Origin: Bacillota bacterium
GTDB lineage: Bacteria; Bacillota; UBA4882; UBA8346
Assembly (NCBI GenBank): GCA_023429995.1
Contig: JAEZCE010000024.1
Coordinates: 1 to 15,652 of the forward strand
Length of the DNA stretch: 15,652 nt
Direction of reading: 5' to 3'
Positions within the stretch are counted from its first letter, which is position 1, and each line of letters starts with the position of its first letter. The position numbers and the translations under genes are program-made. Positions 15,183 to 15,652 of this stretch are shown here, piece after piece. The notes below the pieces were generated by a model. The model saw only the letters and a list, made by a program, of their open reading frames with translations. It made no database searches and was not told where the DNA came from.

Positions 15183-15208
15183 TACCCGTTAATACGGGTA
15201 TTTTTTTT
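15183..15208 (+). terminator. Rho-independent terminator after the AraC-type gene
   Basis: TACCCGT (15183-15189) pairs with ACGGGTA (15194-15200) around a TAAT loop, followed by eight T residues (15201-15208). It lies about 50 bases after the regulator stop codon and is the only clear intrinsic terminator in the window. Confidence 0.85.
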
Positions 15209-15489
15209 AGCATATCGATATTCAGTGCTATAAATTGGATTTAAGTCTATAGAACGAGGATATTCCCAGAATTATAATATTACTAGGATGAGTCTTCCAA
15301 TTGGGTATATCACATATTAAATTCCTCTTAATTATTCTATGAAACAGCCGGTATAATTTAAATTTCTACACTATTTTTTTGAATCATTCTGCAAACGTAA
15401 TCAGAATTGACGCAATCGATAACAATAGCAAATATATCAATGTTTTCATGGGAACGGCCGGACTCGAGGCAATATTAGCTAGGCCTTAA
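15209..15489. other. AT-rich gap with a short unidentified open relic
   Basis: From 15209 to about 15342 I see no gene and no strong signal. From 15343 to the TAA at 15487-15489 the plus strand is open for 48 codons and reads, in part, NHSANVIRIDAIDNNSKYIN and then VFMGTAGLEAILARP. It has no upstream start codon with a ribosome binding site. The pattern of alternating hydrophobic residues resembles a strand-rich fragment, possibly from a carbohydrate-binding module, but I do not recognise the family. Its frame is the same as that of the truncated GH65 that follows, with only the TAA between them. Confidence 0.3.
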
Positions 15490-15652
15490 AAGGCAAAAGT
15501 GAAGCACTTAATAAAGATATTGGAATCGATTTTTTCGGTGGCCAATGAATTTATGTGTGTCCGGGGATATTTCGAAGAAGGTTATTCCGGGGATCACCTT
15601 CTGGGCAGTTATTTCAGCCAGCTGTACGATATGATGGACATTAAGTATCCTC
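15490..15652 (+). pseudogene. 5'-truncated second GH65 phosphorylase gene, runs off the window
   Basis: From 15522 to the window end the sequence aligns without gaps to 9511-9641 of the intact GH65 gene. I count 20 mismatches in 131 bases (about 85% identity), and 40 of 43 codons give the same residue, corresponding to residues 32-74 (SIFSVANEFMCVRG, YSGDHL, SYFSQLYDMMDIKYP). Sequence matching residues 1-31 is absent. An in-frame TAA lies at 15487-15489. The nearest possible start is GTG 15499 with an AAGG five bases upstream, which would give MKHLIKILESIFSVANEF, so a shortened protein cannot be ruled out. Most differences are silent, so the copy was under protein-level selection until recently. 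The rest lies outside the window, and whether it is otherwise intact is unknown. Confidence 0.8.

Overview
The window looks like a sugar-utilisation region from a fairly AT-rich member of the Bacillota. The evidence is the pairing of a YesM-type sensor kinase with a YesN-type regulator next to a CUT1 ABC importer that has no ATPase gene of its own, the strong GGAGG-type ribosome binding sites, and the use of GTG starts. The binding protein has a signal peptide without a lipobox cysteine, which would suit a two-membrane lineage, but this is only a hint. There are no rRNA, tRNA, CRISPR, phage or transposase genes.

Left part (1-3288). A non-coding stretch carries a nested inverted repeat with promoter-like hexamers, a minisatellite of five exact-length 42-bp units, and a short GC-rich segment resembling a dispersed intergenic element. 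Next come a minus-strand response regulator and sensor kinase, overlapping by ATGA. A divergent promoter region separates them from the sugar operon.

Middle part (3289-11761). One collinear plus-strand operon encodes a solute-binding protein, an intercistronic stem-loop, two permeases, a GH29 alpha-L-fucosidase with CBM32-like and PA14-like C-terminal domains, a PfkB-family kinase and a GH65 glycoside phosphorylase. The expected flow is import of a small oligosaccharide, cytoplasmic removal of fucose, phosphorolysis of an alpha-glucosidic bond, and phosphorylation of a released sugar. The true substrate is not known.

Right part (11762-15652). This is a scarred mosaic in which GH42 beta-galactosidase is the only intact gene. 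It lies directly behind the remains of a MalG-type permease, broken by loss of its 5' part, an 11-bp tandem duplication and an internal deletion. Downstream is a PocR/AraC-type regulator with two single-base frameshifts in A runs, followed by a good intrinsic terminator. At the right edge is a second GH65 gene that lacks about the first 31 codons and continues beyond the window. It is about 85% identical to the intact GH65 over the 131 bases visible. The right part therefore looks like the eroded remains of one or more further sugar loci beside a functional one.

Several starts were moved downstream of the longest open frame because a ribosome binding site clearly selects an internal ATG or GTG (sensor kinase, first permease, GH29, PfkB, GH42).
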